A stretch of DNA of 51,489 bases. Source: an uncultured Methanobrevibacter sp. (lineage in GTDB: Archaea > Methanobacteriota > Methanobacteria > Methanobacteriales > Methanobacteriaceae). Below the pieces are notes generated by a model. The model was not told where the DNA came from, searched no databases, and saw only the letters and a list, made by a program, of their open reading frames with translations. Position numbers and translations under genes: made by a program. The stretch is taken from the NCBI GenBank assembly GCA_900314605.1, contig OMVX01000005.1:1-51489 (forward strand). Direction: 5' to 3'. Positions 36,701-46,013 of the stretch are shown piece after piece (the stretch's first letter is position 1; each line of letters starts with the position of its first letter).

Positions 36701-39700
36701 ATAAATAATTTAGCTACCTGTGTAGTAATAAAGGAATGAGTAACATTGTGATTAATGAAAAAATCATTTAATTTAAGCATATTTAATTTAATACTTTTAG
36801 GAATTACGACTAAACATGCACCTGAATAAATTACAGCAGAAATTATAAAATTACTCATATCAAAACCTATAGAAGAAAACAATCCAAAAGTATCATCCTT
36901 GTTCAAATCATATTTATTAACATAGGTCGTGGATAGATTAAGTAATGCTTTTCTTCTTATCTTAACACCTTTAGGATGTCCTGTCGTACCACTAGTGTAA
37001 AGTATACATGCTAAATCATTATAAACAATTGGCAAATATTGTAATGTTTTAATATCTTCATTAAATATTTCAGATATATTGAAAATTTTACAATTATTAT
37101 TAAAGGTTTTAACACGCCTGTAAGTATCATCACTTACAATAATAACCTTGGATTCAGTGTCATTTAAAATAAATTCTAGTTGAGAGTCAGGATGGGCAGT
37201 ATCCAATGGAACATAAATAGCTCCAATAGATAAGATTGCTAAAATATTAAATAAGCATAATGGTGAAGGTTCAACTAAAAAAGCTACATTATCATTCTTT
37301 TCAATACCTAAATCAATTAAATATTTTGCTATTTTACGACTAATAAAAGCAACTTCCCCATTATTATATTGTTTATCATTAAAACTAACTAAGGTATTAT
37401 TAAGATATTTGGAAAGATTAAAATTAAATACATCTAAAATATCTTCATATTCTAAAATATAATCTGTATTATTAATTTTATTCAATAAATTCAAATCTTT
37501 AATAGATACATAATCTATATCAGCTAGATTCTCTTTAGTTAAGATTTCTGTTAAAATTTTAGCATATGCCTCAACAAATCGAATAGCAGTATTTCTAGAA
37601 TATTTCTCTGAATGATATAAATTAACAAGATAACCATCATCTAAATCATTTACAGTACATAAAATATCCGAAACTGGATCAATACTAAGTTCAGATATTA
37701 TAAGATCATCTTTAACATAAGAAGTATCATTTAAATTATAATTATACTCAAAAAGTATATTATTGTTTAAATTGAACTCAGATGCAAGTAATCTGAAAGG
37801 ATAAATACTGTTAATAACAGAATCAAAACTCAAATAGGAAAAATTTTTCAAATAATTTACTATATTATCATTTTGACAGTCTACCAAAAGAGGAATTGTT
37901 TTAGCAAACATTCCACAGGCATTTTGAAGATAATCCTCATGACGACCATGTTCAGTAAAGTTATAGTAAACATTATTACTTCCGGTAAAACGAGAGAGAG
38001 TATATGCAAATACAGCATTTAAAAAACTACCTACTGTAATTCCATGAGATTCTATAAAATCTTCAACCTCCTTTTTAACACCTTGAATAGGAAGTGAAAC
38101 AAACCCTTGAGTACCATCTATATCTCTTTCTAATGTATTTGCTTGTCCTATATCAGCTAATTTTTTAGAGTAAAACTCATGTGCAGAATTATACTTAGGA
38201 TTAAATTGAGATTTGTAAGAATGATAACTATCATTAACAAAAGCTAAATCCACTGTCTCATCTAAATTTCCATCTAAAGCAGCAATTAGATCTTTTTCAA
38301 TTAACTGCATACTAGTAGCATCAATAATAATATAATGAATATTAACAAATATGGCTTTTCTCTCATCTTTATTTATAATATAAAAATCTGTAAGTGACTC
38401 TTCCAAATCAAATTCTTTTATATAATTTTCAGTATCATCATTATGAATTACATTAATGTCTAAAGAAGCATCACATACTAAAAGAGGTGAAATTTCATTA
38501 TGAGTAATTCTTGCTTTTAGAATATGCCGTTTATTAATTACAGCCCATATTGCATTTTTAATCTCATCAACTGATTTATCCATATCACAGTCTATAATTC
38601 TTGAAACAGAATAAGCCGTACCTTTATTATTTGTTTTTTCATCTAAATATATTGCTAATTGAGATTCAGATAAAGGACAAACGATAGTTTTATCTGTGTA
38701 ATTTTCATAAACATTACTCTCTAGCCAAGCATCACCTTCTCCATTATTTTCATAAACATTTTTCCCTAGCCAATTATCATCTTCCATATTAAATTTAAAA
38801 TTATCAAGTAATCTAAAATTTTCAAAATAATTGTCATAGGATGTGGTGAAAAGGTTACTATTATACTCTGATTCTAATTGAGAGTATATATGACTTAAAT
38901 CATCTAAAAGAATCCCCCAACTTATACCATCAATTATTAGATGATGAATAATAAAAATAAGAAATGTTTTATCATTATGGTGAATTAAACTAATATCAAT
39001 TAATTTATTAAAAACATTAATCGAATTCTTTCTATCTTTAATAATTTCTTCCATATTATTTTTTAAATCATCTTTTATCTTAAATTCATTAATTTCAGAT
39101 ACTCGTGAATTTAATGGTAATATTTCTTGGACAGGTTTATTATTTTCTATTTTAAAGGATGCTCTTAACATATCATGAAGATTTGTTAATTCATCAAAAG
39201 ATTTCTGTAATAAATTAATATTCAAATCCTTTTTTGATTCTAAAATAAACTCCTGAGTATAATCATTTCTGTTAATTTGATCAAAAAAGTAGTTTTGTAT
39301 AGGAAGTAAATCAATAATACCCTTGATAGAATCATAAGTAACTTGAGGTTTCTTTTCAATATTTTGAGCAATTAAATATGGAGTTTTATAATTTAAAATA
39401 TCATTATATTGGACGAAAAATCCTTTATTTTGAAGAATTGAAATTATACGAATAGCTTTAATTGAATCTCCACCTAAATAATAAAAGTTATCGTTTATTC
39501 CAATTTTTTTCACATCTAAAACATTTTCCCATACTTTAACAATTGATTTTTCAATATCATTTGTAGGTGCAATATAGTTGTCATTGATGAATTCTGGTTC
39601 AGGTAATTTATTAATGTTAATTTTACCATTATTACTTAAGGGTATAGAATCTATCTGCATTATTGAAGTAGGAATCATAAATGGAAGTAAAATAGTTTCT

Positions 39701-42700
39701 AGATATTTAAATAATTCATCTATATCAATAATCTCTTCAGATACAAGATAGGAATATAATTGAGTTTTATTAGAATTAGGAATTGTTACAGCTTGAATAA
39801 TATTTCCATAGTTTTCAATTGCTTTATTTACCTCTTCAAGTTCAATTCTTTGACCATTAATTTTAATTTGTGAGTCTTTTCTTCCAATAAAGTTTAATTC
39901 ACCATCAAAATCAAGATATGCAAGGTCTCCAGTACAATAGATAATATCATTACCAAATAAATTATTAATAAAATGATGCTTAGTTTCATTTTTATCCAAA
40001 TAACCTGCTGATACTTGTTTTCCACCAATACACAATTCCCCTGGAATACCAATAGGACATAACTGTTTATCATTATTTAAAATATAGATATGTGTATTAA
40101 GATTAGGCTTTCCAATAGTAACCTTATTTGTAGAAGATATTTCTTTAATACTTGCAAAAATAGTAGTTTCACAAGGACCATATCCATTATAAATAATCGG
40201 ATTATATTTTTTACGAATATCTCGAACTAGATTTTCATTTAAAGCCTCACCTGCAAGGATTAATTGATATGTATTCTTCATTACATCATCAAAGTTTGGA
40301 AGAGTAAAAAACATATTTAATTTACTTGGAACCGTATTTATCATTGATTTTGAATACAAAATATCTTTAGGAATTTTACTAAAGTCATAATTTTCATTAA
40401 TAATATACAATTGTATACCATATACTATTGAATATATAATTTCAAATAATGAAGTATCAAATCCAATATTTGTTGTATGATAAAAGATTTTAGTATTAGT
40501 ATTATAAAACTTATTTTTAGCACTAATTAAAAATTTTTCAACATTTTTATGACTTATTATAACTCCTTTTGGAACTCCGGTAGTACCTGAAGTATGAAGT
40601 ATACACAGATTACCTTCACAAGTTGATTCTATTTTAGAATCATCATAATCATATAAGAGTTTTTGATTTAAATTAACAATATTAATATTATCTAAATCCA
40701 AATCCAAATTGGTTAATATGACCTTAGGGTTAGTCTGATTAACAATATGTTTAATCCTGTTTTTAGGAGCAAAAGGATTAATAGGAATATAAACCCCATT
40801 TAATTTCAAAATACTGTAAAATGCCAGTACAGATTCTATACTACGTTTAGCTATTACAATAATATTATCCTGTTTTTTAATATCAAAATTATCATGAAGA
40901 TAATTTGCTAAACTATTAGTTTTTAAATCAAATTCTGCATATCTTAAATCTGTTTTATCATCTGACAATATAACCTGTGTCGGATTTTTATCAATTTGAG
41001 TATTTAATTCACTTAATATTGAATTAGAATCAAAATCATCATTAGAACCTGACATTTTAATAATATTATCTTCTTCCAATGGAGATAAAATTTTAATATC
41101 CCTAATTTTTTTATTCATATTTTCTTCAATATTGTTAATTAAATAAATATAATGATTTAATAGATTATGGATTTTTTCAAAAGAATATAAATCTTGATTA
41201 TACTCAAATTCAATAATTAAATCAGAAGAACTATTTTTTACTGTACATGTTAAATCAAATTTTAACTCATCTACATCTAAACGATTATCAAAATCATTAG
41301 CTGTATTTTGTATAAATAGTATATTAAATAATGGATTATATGAGTTAGCTGTAGACAATTTATACTCATCAATAATCTGTTCAATAGAATAATCCTGATT
41401 TTCAAATATACCAGATAAAATTTCTTCAGTAATGATTAAATTTTCCTTTAAAGTCTTATCAACTAAAATATCCTGAATAAAGGGTAAAGTATTAACAAAC
41501 ATTCCTAAAGTTTCTTCTAAATTAGGATGAGTTCTTCCACTAGTCAAAGTTCCTATCTGAATAAAACTTTCATTAGTATATTTATGAAGTAAAACAACAA
41601 ATTGCAATAAAAGTAACTTATAAATTGTTGTATTATTCTCTTTAGCTACCTTTACTATAAGATTTTTATCTATATTAGAAGAAATTTTATTTCCATTAAA
41701 GCTTTGAATTAAAGGTCTTTTAAAATCAGCAAACAATTGACTTCCACTATCTGAAATATTCATATTCCTCCAAAAATCAGCCTGTTTAACTTGTTGCTTT
41801 TTAAGCCAAAAAACATAATCCTTATATTGAATTTCACTTGTAGAAATTGGTTTATTATTATATGAATCCTTAATTTTATCATACAACAGATCATTACTTA
41901 TCTGATCTCCAATAATATGATGCATATCTCTAAAAATATAGGTTTCACCTTTAAACTCAATAACTTTTATTCTAATTAAAGGTTCGGATTCTAAATTAAA
42001 AGGACGGATATTTTGACGGATTACTTCCTCTATATCATCTTTAACTTTTATTAAATCAAGTTTTATTCGGCGATTATTATGAATTTTCTGTATATATTCA
42101 CCATTTTCAATGTGAAAAGAAGTTCTAAGTATTTCTTCACAATCAATAACATGATTAATTGCTTTTTCAAGTCTTTTAACATTAATTGGCTTTTCTAATT
42201 TTATTAGATTTGGTAGATTATAATTAGTTAAATTAGGATATTGACAATAAATAACATATAATCTCTTTTGCTGGGAAGACATAGGATATTTATTAGAATC
42301 TGAAGGGACGATTTTTTTAATATCATCAATAGAAGACTTATTTTCCAGTGCATCTGATATTTCTCTGATTGTTGGATTGTTCATTAAATCTGTATGTTTT
42401 AATGAAATATTAAACTCATGAAAAATATAGGAATTTAATTTCATTAGTGTAATAGATGTAAAACCTAATTTGAATAAATTATCTGTAACACCAAAATAGT
42501 TCTGATTTAAGATTTTTGTACAAAAGCAATAAAGAGTTTTTTCTAAACTACTGTTTGGTTTTACATTTTCAATATCCATCTTCGGTTTAGGTAAGAGCTT
42601 TCTATCGATTTTACCATTAGGAGTTTGGGGAAATTCCTCTAATTGAATTAAAAATGTTGGAATCATAAAAGCAGATAGGGTACTTGAAAGATAATCTATT

Positions 42701-44589
42701 AAATCATCTATTTTAATATTAATTTGAGAGGTAAAATATGCACATAAATGTTTTTCATGATTTAATTCATAAACCGTTGCAATTGCATTTTCAATATTAG
42801 GAAATTTACTTATAACCTGTTCAATTTCTTCTAATTCTACTCTTTGCCCTCTTAATTTAATCTGATTATCTACTCTTCCTTTAATAATTATCTCATCTGA
42901 AGGTAATTGAACTGCATAATCTCCTGTTTTATAATATGGCACATCATTTATAGAGATAAAAGTCTTTTTTGTTTTATCCTCCATTTTATAATACCCTTTA
43001 CTAACACCAAGCCCACCAATATACAATTCTCCAATAACCCCATAGGGCAATAATTTTCCATCAATATCCCTAACATCTGTTATGTAATTTTTAAGAGGTT
43101 TACCATTAGTAATATAATCAGAATTAGTAATTTTTTTTGAATTAGACGTTAAACTAGTCTCTAATGGCCCGTAACCATTATAAATATCAATATCTGCATA
43201 TTTTTTAATAATATCATAAACATTTCCAGTAAATTTCTCACCACCACAACCAATACCCTTAAGATGTTTTATAGAATTAGCAAATTCCGGAACCTGTAAA
43301 TATGACAACAACCTTGAAGGAGTTAAATTAACAAATTCAGGTTTTGTCTTTTCAATTAAACAAGACAACAATAAAATATCCTCAATTTCATCATCATTTG
43401 CAAAAATCAACTCTTTACCACTTGTAAAACTAATTAAGATATCCTCTTCAGATATATCAAATGCAATAGATGTAATAGACAATAACTTTTCGTAATTATT
43501 TTTAATATGGGTTGCAGTTAAATTAGATATTCCACAATGTTTAGAAATAACTCCTTTTGGATTACCAGTAGAACCTGAAGTGTATAGTATAAAAATAGGA
43601 TCATCAGCCTTTAATTGAACATCTGGAAAAATCGGATCTCCTTCATTGATTAAATCATCAGGGTTGATTCCACCTTCAATAGATTCATATGTAATAATAA
43701 ATTTTGAATCACTATTTTGTTTAATATAATTTATTCTTTCAAGAGGATAATTCATATCTAAAGGTATTGCAACACAACCTGCTTTAATTATTCCTAAAAA
43801 ACTAGTGATTAATGTTTTATTACGTGGAAGCATAAATGAAACAGAATCCCCTTTTTTAAAACCTCTCTTTAATAATCCATTAGCAATATTATTTGATTCA
43901 TCATTAATTTGTTTAAATGTATAAGCTTCACCAGAAACTCTTAAAGCAATTTTATCAGGTGTTTTTATAGATTGAGCTTCCAATAATTCATTAACTAATG
44001 GATTTCTTAACAATTTAAATTCAGGAACTTTATTCTCACATCTAAGTAAAATGTTTTCGATTTTGAGTTTATCTATCCCTTTATTTATAAACTGATTTAT
44101 GACTTTTTTTATACTTCTTAAAAAAGAGTTAATATATGAATGAGTATATCTACTAGAGTCAAATTTTAATTTTAATATATACAACTGAGACTCTTCAAAA
44201 AGACTTAAACTTATGTTATAATCTTCTTTATCCTCACCCCCATTATAAATAAAATTAAAATAAGATTCCTTATTTTTTGATGAAACAGGATGAGATAAAT
44301 ACTCTTCAATAATTTTAATATAATCAATAACCGTTTCTTTTCTGTTATTCGAATTAAAAATTAATGGAATATTGTTAACATGAATAAAAATAGAAGTATT
44401 ATTAGTATACTTTGTTAAAGTTATGCATACAGCAGCTAAAAACAATAAATTATAATCCAAATCTTCTACACTACATAAACTATCAATTAAAGATTTTTTT
44501 ATAGATATACTGTCAAAAGATAGTTCTCCCATATCATTTTTATTTACCCTATTATATGGAAGAATAGTAGGTTCAAAATTTCTATTCAT
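33703..44589 (-). CDS. NRPS2: C-lobe-A1-T1-C1-A2-T2-E(N-lobe)-C2-A3-T3-E(C-lobe)-C3
   Basis: This 3628-aa non-ribosomal peptide synthetase has landmarks as follows. A condensation second lobe spans 1-205. A1 has LYTSGSTGNPKG (335-346), FDIS and NGYGPLETS. T1 has LGFTS (Ser712). C1 has MHHIIGDQ (889-896). A2 has LHTSGTTGVPKG and NGYGPCETT. T2 has LGGDS (Ser1709). An epimerisation N-lobe spans 1755-1935 with HHLIIDGISWGIL. C2 (1968-2390) has HYIIIDA, with Tyr for the catalytic His. A3 has LYTSGTTGHPKG and DAYGPTEAF. T3 has LGGDS (Ser2911). The epimerisation C-lobe (2985-3230) has YGRDES and RTIGWFTSQYPV. C3 (3235-3628) has HHIINDA, then stop. There is no thioesterase. The ATG lacks a ribosome site but has a TATA-like element about 30 bases upstream, suggesting a leaderless message. 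Confidence 0.93.
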   Translation of the reverse strand: MNRNFEPTILPYNRVNKNDMGELSFDSISIKKSLIDSLCSVEDLDYNLLFLAAVCITLTKYTNNTSIFIHVNNIPLIFNSNNRKETVIDYIKIIEEYLSHPVSSKNKESYFNFIYNGGEDKEDYNISLSLFEESQLYILKLKFDSSRYTHSYINSFLRSIKKVINQFINKGIDKLKIENILLRCENKVPEFKLLRNPLVNELLEAQSIKTPDKIALRVSGEAYTFKQINDESNNIANGLLKRGFKKGDSVSFMLPRNKTLITSFLGIIKAGCVAIPLDMNYPLERINYIKQNSDSKFIITYESIEGGINPDDLINEGDPIFPDVQLKADDPIFILYTSGSTGNPKGVISKHCGISNLTATHIKNNYEKLLSITSIAFDISEEDILISFTSGKELIFANDDEIEDILLLSCLIEKTKPEFVNLTPSRLLSYLQVPEFANSIKHLKGIGCGGEKFTGNVYDIIKKYADIDIYNGYGPLETSLTSNSKKITNSDYITNGKPLKNYITDVRDIDGKLLPYGVIGELYIGGLGVSKGYYKMEDKTKKTFISINDVPYYKTGDYAVQLPSDEIIIKGRVDNQIKLRGQRVELEEIEQVISKFPNIENAIATVYELNHEKHLCAYFTSQINIKIDDLIDYLSSTLSAFMIPTFLIQLEEFPQTPNGKIDRKLLPKPKMDIENVKPNSSLEKTLYCFCTKILNQNYFGVTDNLFKLGFTSITLMKLNSYIFHEFNISLKHTDLMNNPTIREISDALENKSSIDDIKKIVPSDSNKYPMSSQQKRLYVIYCQYPNLTNYNLPNLIKLEKPINVKRLEKAINHVIDCEEILRTSFHIENGEYIQKIHNNRRIKLDLIKVKDDIEEVIRQNIRPFNLESEPLIRIKVIEFKGETYIFRDMHHIIGDQISNDLLYDKIKDSYNNKPISTSEIQYKDYVFWLKKQQVKQADFWRNMNISDSGSQLFADFKRPLIQSFNGNKISSNIDKNLIVKVAKENNTTIYKLLLLQFVVLLHKYTNESFIQIGTLTSGRTHPNLEETLGMFVNTLPFIQDILVDKTLKENLIITEEILSGIFENQDYSIEQIIDEYKLSTANSYNPLFNILFIQNTANDFDNRLDVDELKFDLTCTVKNSSSDLIIEFEYNQDLYSFEKIHNLLNHYIYLINNIEENMNKKIRDIKILSPLEEDNIIKMSGSNDDFDSNSILSELNTQIDKNPTQVILSDDKTDLRYAEFDLKTNSLANYLHDNFDIKKQDNIIVIAKRSIESVLAFYSILKLNGVYIPINPFAPKNRIKHIVNQTNPKVILTNLDLDLDNINIVNLNQKLLYDYDDSKIESTCEGNLCILHTSGTTGVPKGVIISHKNVEKFLISAKNKFYNTNTKIFYHTTNIGFDTSLFEIIYSIVYGIQLYIINENYDFSKIPKDILYSKSMINTVPSKLNMFFTLPNFDDVMKNTYQLILAGEALNENLVRDIRKKYNPIIYNGYGPCETTIFASIKEISSTNKVTIGKPNLNTHIYILNNDKQLCPIGIPGELCIGGKQVSAGYLDKNETKHHFINNLFGNDIIYCTGDLAYLDFDGELNFIGRKDSQIKINGQRIELEEVNKAIENYGNIIQAVTIPNSNKTQLYSYLVSEEIIDIDELFKYLETILLPFMIPTSIMQIDSIPLSNNGKININKLPEPEFINDNYIAPTNDIEKSIVKVWENVLDVKKIGINDNFYYLGGDSIKAIRIISILQNKGFFVQYNDILNYKTPYLIAQNIEKKPQVTYDSIKGIIDLLPIQNYFFDQINRNDYTQEFILESKKDLNINLLQKSFDELTNLHDMLRASFKIENNKPVQEILPLNSRVSEINEFKIKDDLKNNMEEIIKDRKNSINVFNKLIDISLIHHNDKTFLIFIIHHLIIDGISWGILLDDLSHIYSQLESEYNSNLFTTSYDNYFENFRLLDNFKFNMEDDNWLGKNVYENNGEGDAWLESNVYENYTDKTIVCPLSESQLAIYLDEKTNNKGTAYSVSRIIDCDMDKSVDEIKNAIWAVINKRHILKARITHNEISPLLVCDASLDINVIHNDDTENYIKEFDLEESLTDFYIINKDERKAIFVNIHYIIIDATSMQLIEKDLIAALDGNLDETVDLAFVNDSYHSYKSQFNPKYNSAHEFYSKKLADIGQANTLERDIDGTQGFVSLPIQGVKKEVEDFIESHGITVGSFLNAVFAYTLSRFTGSNNVYYNFTEHGRHEDYLQNACGMFAKTIPLLVDCQNDNIVNYLKNFSYLSFDSVINSIYPFRLLASEFNLNNNILFEYNYNLNDTSYVKDDLIISELSIDPVSDILCTVNDLDDGYLVNLYHSEKYSRNTAIRFVEAYAKILTEILTKENLADIDYVSIKDLNLLNKINNTDYILEYEDILDVFNFNLSKYLNNTLVSFNDKQYNNGEVAFISRKIAKYLIDLGIEKNDNVAFLVEPSPLCLFNILAILSIGAIYVPLDTAHPDSQLEFILNDTESKVIIVSDDTYRRVKTFNNNCKIFNISEIFNEDIKTLQYLPIVYNDLACILYTSGTTGHPKGVKIRRKALLNLSTTYVNKYDLNKDDTFGLFSSIGFDMSNFIISAVIYSGACLVVIPKSIKLNMLKLNDFFINHNVTHSFITTQVAKLFMKSIESTSLKILLVAGEKLGEFSSPDDYLLVDAYGPTEAFAFNSSIINDDKIDSSSVGFLNYNTKAYILDNEFRPVPIGAVGELYLAGYQVAEAYLNREKESGESFIDNPFDEDPDYSKLYRTGDMMRILSDGSLAIIGRCDSQIKVRGNRVELSEIESSIRQIDHVRDVTVQSIRNKDNAQLIAYVVADSLDEETIKNHILKHKPNYMVPSFVMFLDEIPLTVNSKIDLEALPLLDLSNFREDYVAPENNIEKEIINVFEYVFNQKGIGLNDDFIQLGGDSISSIRIISLLNKKGISCSATDILNYKTPYLIAQNSKSIIKTLDSEDYIDYETYELKNNMIYPNFRQSNQLKFIRPYSYKNWVEDVKNLVENISPDEKQHWIEINGLLDDLKIKGKSISFNFNVNVDYRTDNLLMLSEEEYLALAIARAYKKTYGKDIIFNRESYGRDESIASIHRTIGWFTSQYPVFVNISTMYDDISIMRDVYNLKTAFRNISNFGLNYSSLVYFTHDFKYKHCPVTFNFLSTEFIFENELFKSVNEDFDLNDEGNREVYGVDFNINRVDDIYYIIGDYPQDTFIGEEISLFFDNIRFELDFIANFYFEDNNIICNLSQPQLEVYYNEINQDLGTAYSTWDKIECPNDKSINQIKEAIFTLIDKHPILKGRILDDGLFPLLICDSYPLIETRYDDDFSNLIREFDLKKYLARFYIIDKDNSKFVFYDIHHIINDAMGFNIVKNDLIAGLEGKLNKNPDLGFVYGSKDSFESQFEPFYKSAHEFYKMQFKEIDNVNTIEADLNGSRGMVSLPIREIRNKVEKFTFDNNITVGTFLNAVFAYSYACFIGKTNIYYNFVEHGRHETYMQNALGMYALTIPILVNCKNDKIKNYLSYFSNLVFNSMSNHVYPYRLLREEFNLNNNVLFEYNFDLNDVSNIYDKMIVRDIFIEKDVFSEFFCIINDLDDGYVIHIKHGDMFTNDTAISFVKLFSRILNQMLINEYLEDIMV
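35756..35790 (-). repeat. 35-bp direct repeat, copy in T3 of NRPS2
   Basis: This is the second copy of the repeat at 39362-39396. Identity continues past one mismatch for five more bases. It encodes the end of carrier domain T3. Confidence 0.85.
38701..38781 (-). repeat. Tandem 45-bp imperfect repeat inside NRPS2
   Basis: Two copies, starting at 38701 and 38746, encode the 15-residue units DNWLGKNVYENNGEG and DAWLESNVYENYTDK. They lie exactly at the border between the epimerisation N-lobe and condensation domain C2, so they look like a junction scar. Confidence 0.75.
39362..39396 (-). repeat. 35-bp direct repeat, copy in T2 of NRPS2
   Basis: This stretch is identical to 35756-35790 and encodes part of LNYKTPYLIAQN at the end of carrier domain T2. 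The copies are 3606 bases apart, an exact multiple of three. Confidence 0.85.
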
Positions 44590-44616
44590 AAATTATAATA
44601 TGTAAATAATAATATT

Positions 44617-44626
44617 AATATATATT
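44617..44626 (-). promoter_or_regulatory. Candidate TATA box of NRPS2
   Basis: On the minus strand AATATATATTAA lies about 30 bases before the NRPS2 ATG. Archaeal TATA boxes sit 25-30 bases before the transcription start, so the message would begin at or near the ATG, fitting the absence of a Shine-Dalgarno site. Confidence 0.35.
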
Positions 44627-44653
44627 TGATTTAGAATAGATGTTATACATCAA

Positions 44654-45602
44654 TTAATCTAAACAAATAACAGGAATAACAACAGCACCTAACCTCATCA
44701 AACAAACAGTCAATAAAGGAATATGATATGACCTAGGCAAATATAAAATGATTCTATCAGATTTACATATTTTATAATCATTTTGAAGGGTGTATGTTAT
44801 AGAATTTATTAAATCAGCTAATTCTTTATATGTAATCCTGTTTATTTCATCATTTATTGCAAAATTATCAGGAAATTTACGAGCCTTTTCAAATATAAAA
44901 TCAGGAATAGATTTATCACCTATCTTAAAATCAGAACCTTTAGAAAATTCATCCAATAACTTTAATTGCCTACTACAAACAATATCCACATCACCACAAA
45001 ACTGATTAATATCATTTAAACAATTATTTATAATGAATTCAATGTTTTCAAGCATAGCCTCTATTTCAAATCTACAAAACTATAATATCATACTCCACCT
45101 CAATAGAATCCTTAGATATCTTGAATATTAGACTTGAATTAATATTATTTTTAAGAGAGGTATCATTTGTTTGATTAACTATTGCATAATTAAAAATAGA
45201 ATTACAATAATCAGGATATAATTCATTAACATAACCTTTAAGATTTTCCATAGAATTATCCAAAGCAATATCCATTACATTTTTAACAGAATAATAAAAT
45301 CAAAAAAAAGAAAGATTATCATCATATTCAATCTTAAAAAGAGTATCATTAGGACGCAAATTACTGTAAGTGAAAATAATACCTTCACTACTACTGGTTC
45401 TTGATAAATACAATGATATAATACTTGTATAAAATTCAAAAAAAGAAACATTATTCTCAGATAAAAAATTCTCTAAATCCTCATAATCTTTTGAAAAATC
45501 AAAATCTACCTTATCAAAAATTTTAGAATGATTATTATCATTTAAAAAATTATTAAAAGAATAAATATCTTTTAATACATTCAACCAATACTCATTATAC
45601 AT
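44654..45602 (-). pseudogene. Decayed copy of the NRPS1 5' end (C-lobe and start of A domain)
   Basis: Three broken frames align end to end with NRPS1 residues 1 to about 311. 45602-45300 has YWLNVLKDIYSFNNFL against YWMNELKDVYSFNSFL. 45275-45072 has MENLKGYVNELYPDYCN. 45055-44654 has INRITYKELADLINSI and LYLPRSYHIPLLTVCLMRLG. A TGA interrupts at about 45300 and a frameshift at about 45068. Homology stops abruptly after VVIPV, 65 bases before NRPS2 begins. A GAGGGTG site before the ATG shows it was once a gene start. It is a truncated paralogue, either the remnant of another NRPS or a partial duplication of NRPS1. Confidence 0.85.
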
Positions 45603-45721
45603 AAAAAAAACACCCTCAAAAATTATAAAAGCAGAATTTTGTAGAAACCTTCATAATTTTTGGATGATGTGTTAAATAGGATTTCTACAAAACTAAAATC
45701 ATATAACTACTAAAATAATCA

Positions 45722-46013
45722 TTAAATTTGTATCTGATTGTTAATTAAGGAATTAGGATTATTTTGACTTAAAATTTTTCCATCTAAAACTTCAATATAT
45801 CTGTTAGCTAGTTTAGCGACATTCATATCATGAGTTACAATTATTAATGTTACTTTTTTATTTTTATGTAAATCAATTAATAACTTTAGAATTTTATTGC
45901 TTGTATTAGAATCTAGTGATCCTGTTGGTTCATCTGCTAATATTATTGATGGATTGTTTGCAAGTGCTCGAGCAATTGCAACTCTTTGACGTTCACCACC
46001 AGATAATTTATTT
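45722..46013 (-). pseudogene. ABC transporter ATP-binding protein, C-terminal remnant (LolD/MacB-like)
   Basis: The minus strand reads [20 protein letters not shown], then the Walker B region [20 protein letters not shown], the H-loop [20 protein letters not shown] and a short end to the TAA at 45722. The Walker A half is absent. This is the second half of a lipoprotein/macrolide-type exporter ATPase. It joins directly to the permease remnant upstream. Confidence 0.85.

Noticed and set aside
44790-45005. Plus-strand frame of 71 codons.
   Set aside because: It is the antisense of the decayed NRPS copy, which aligns well with NRPS1.
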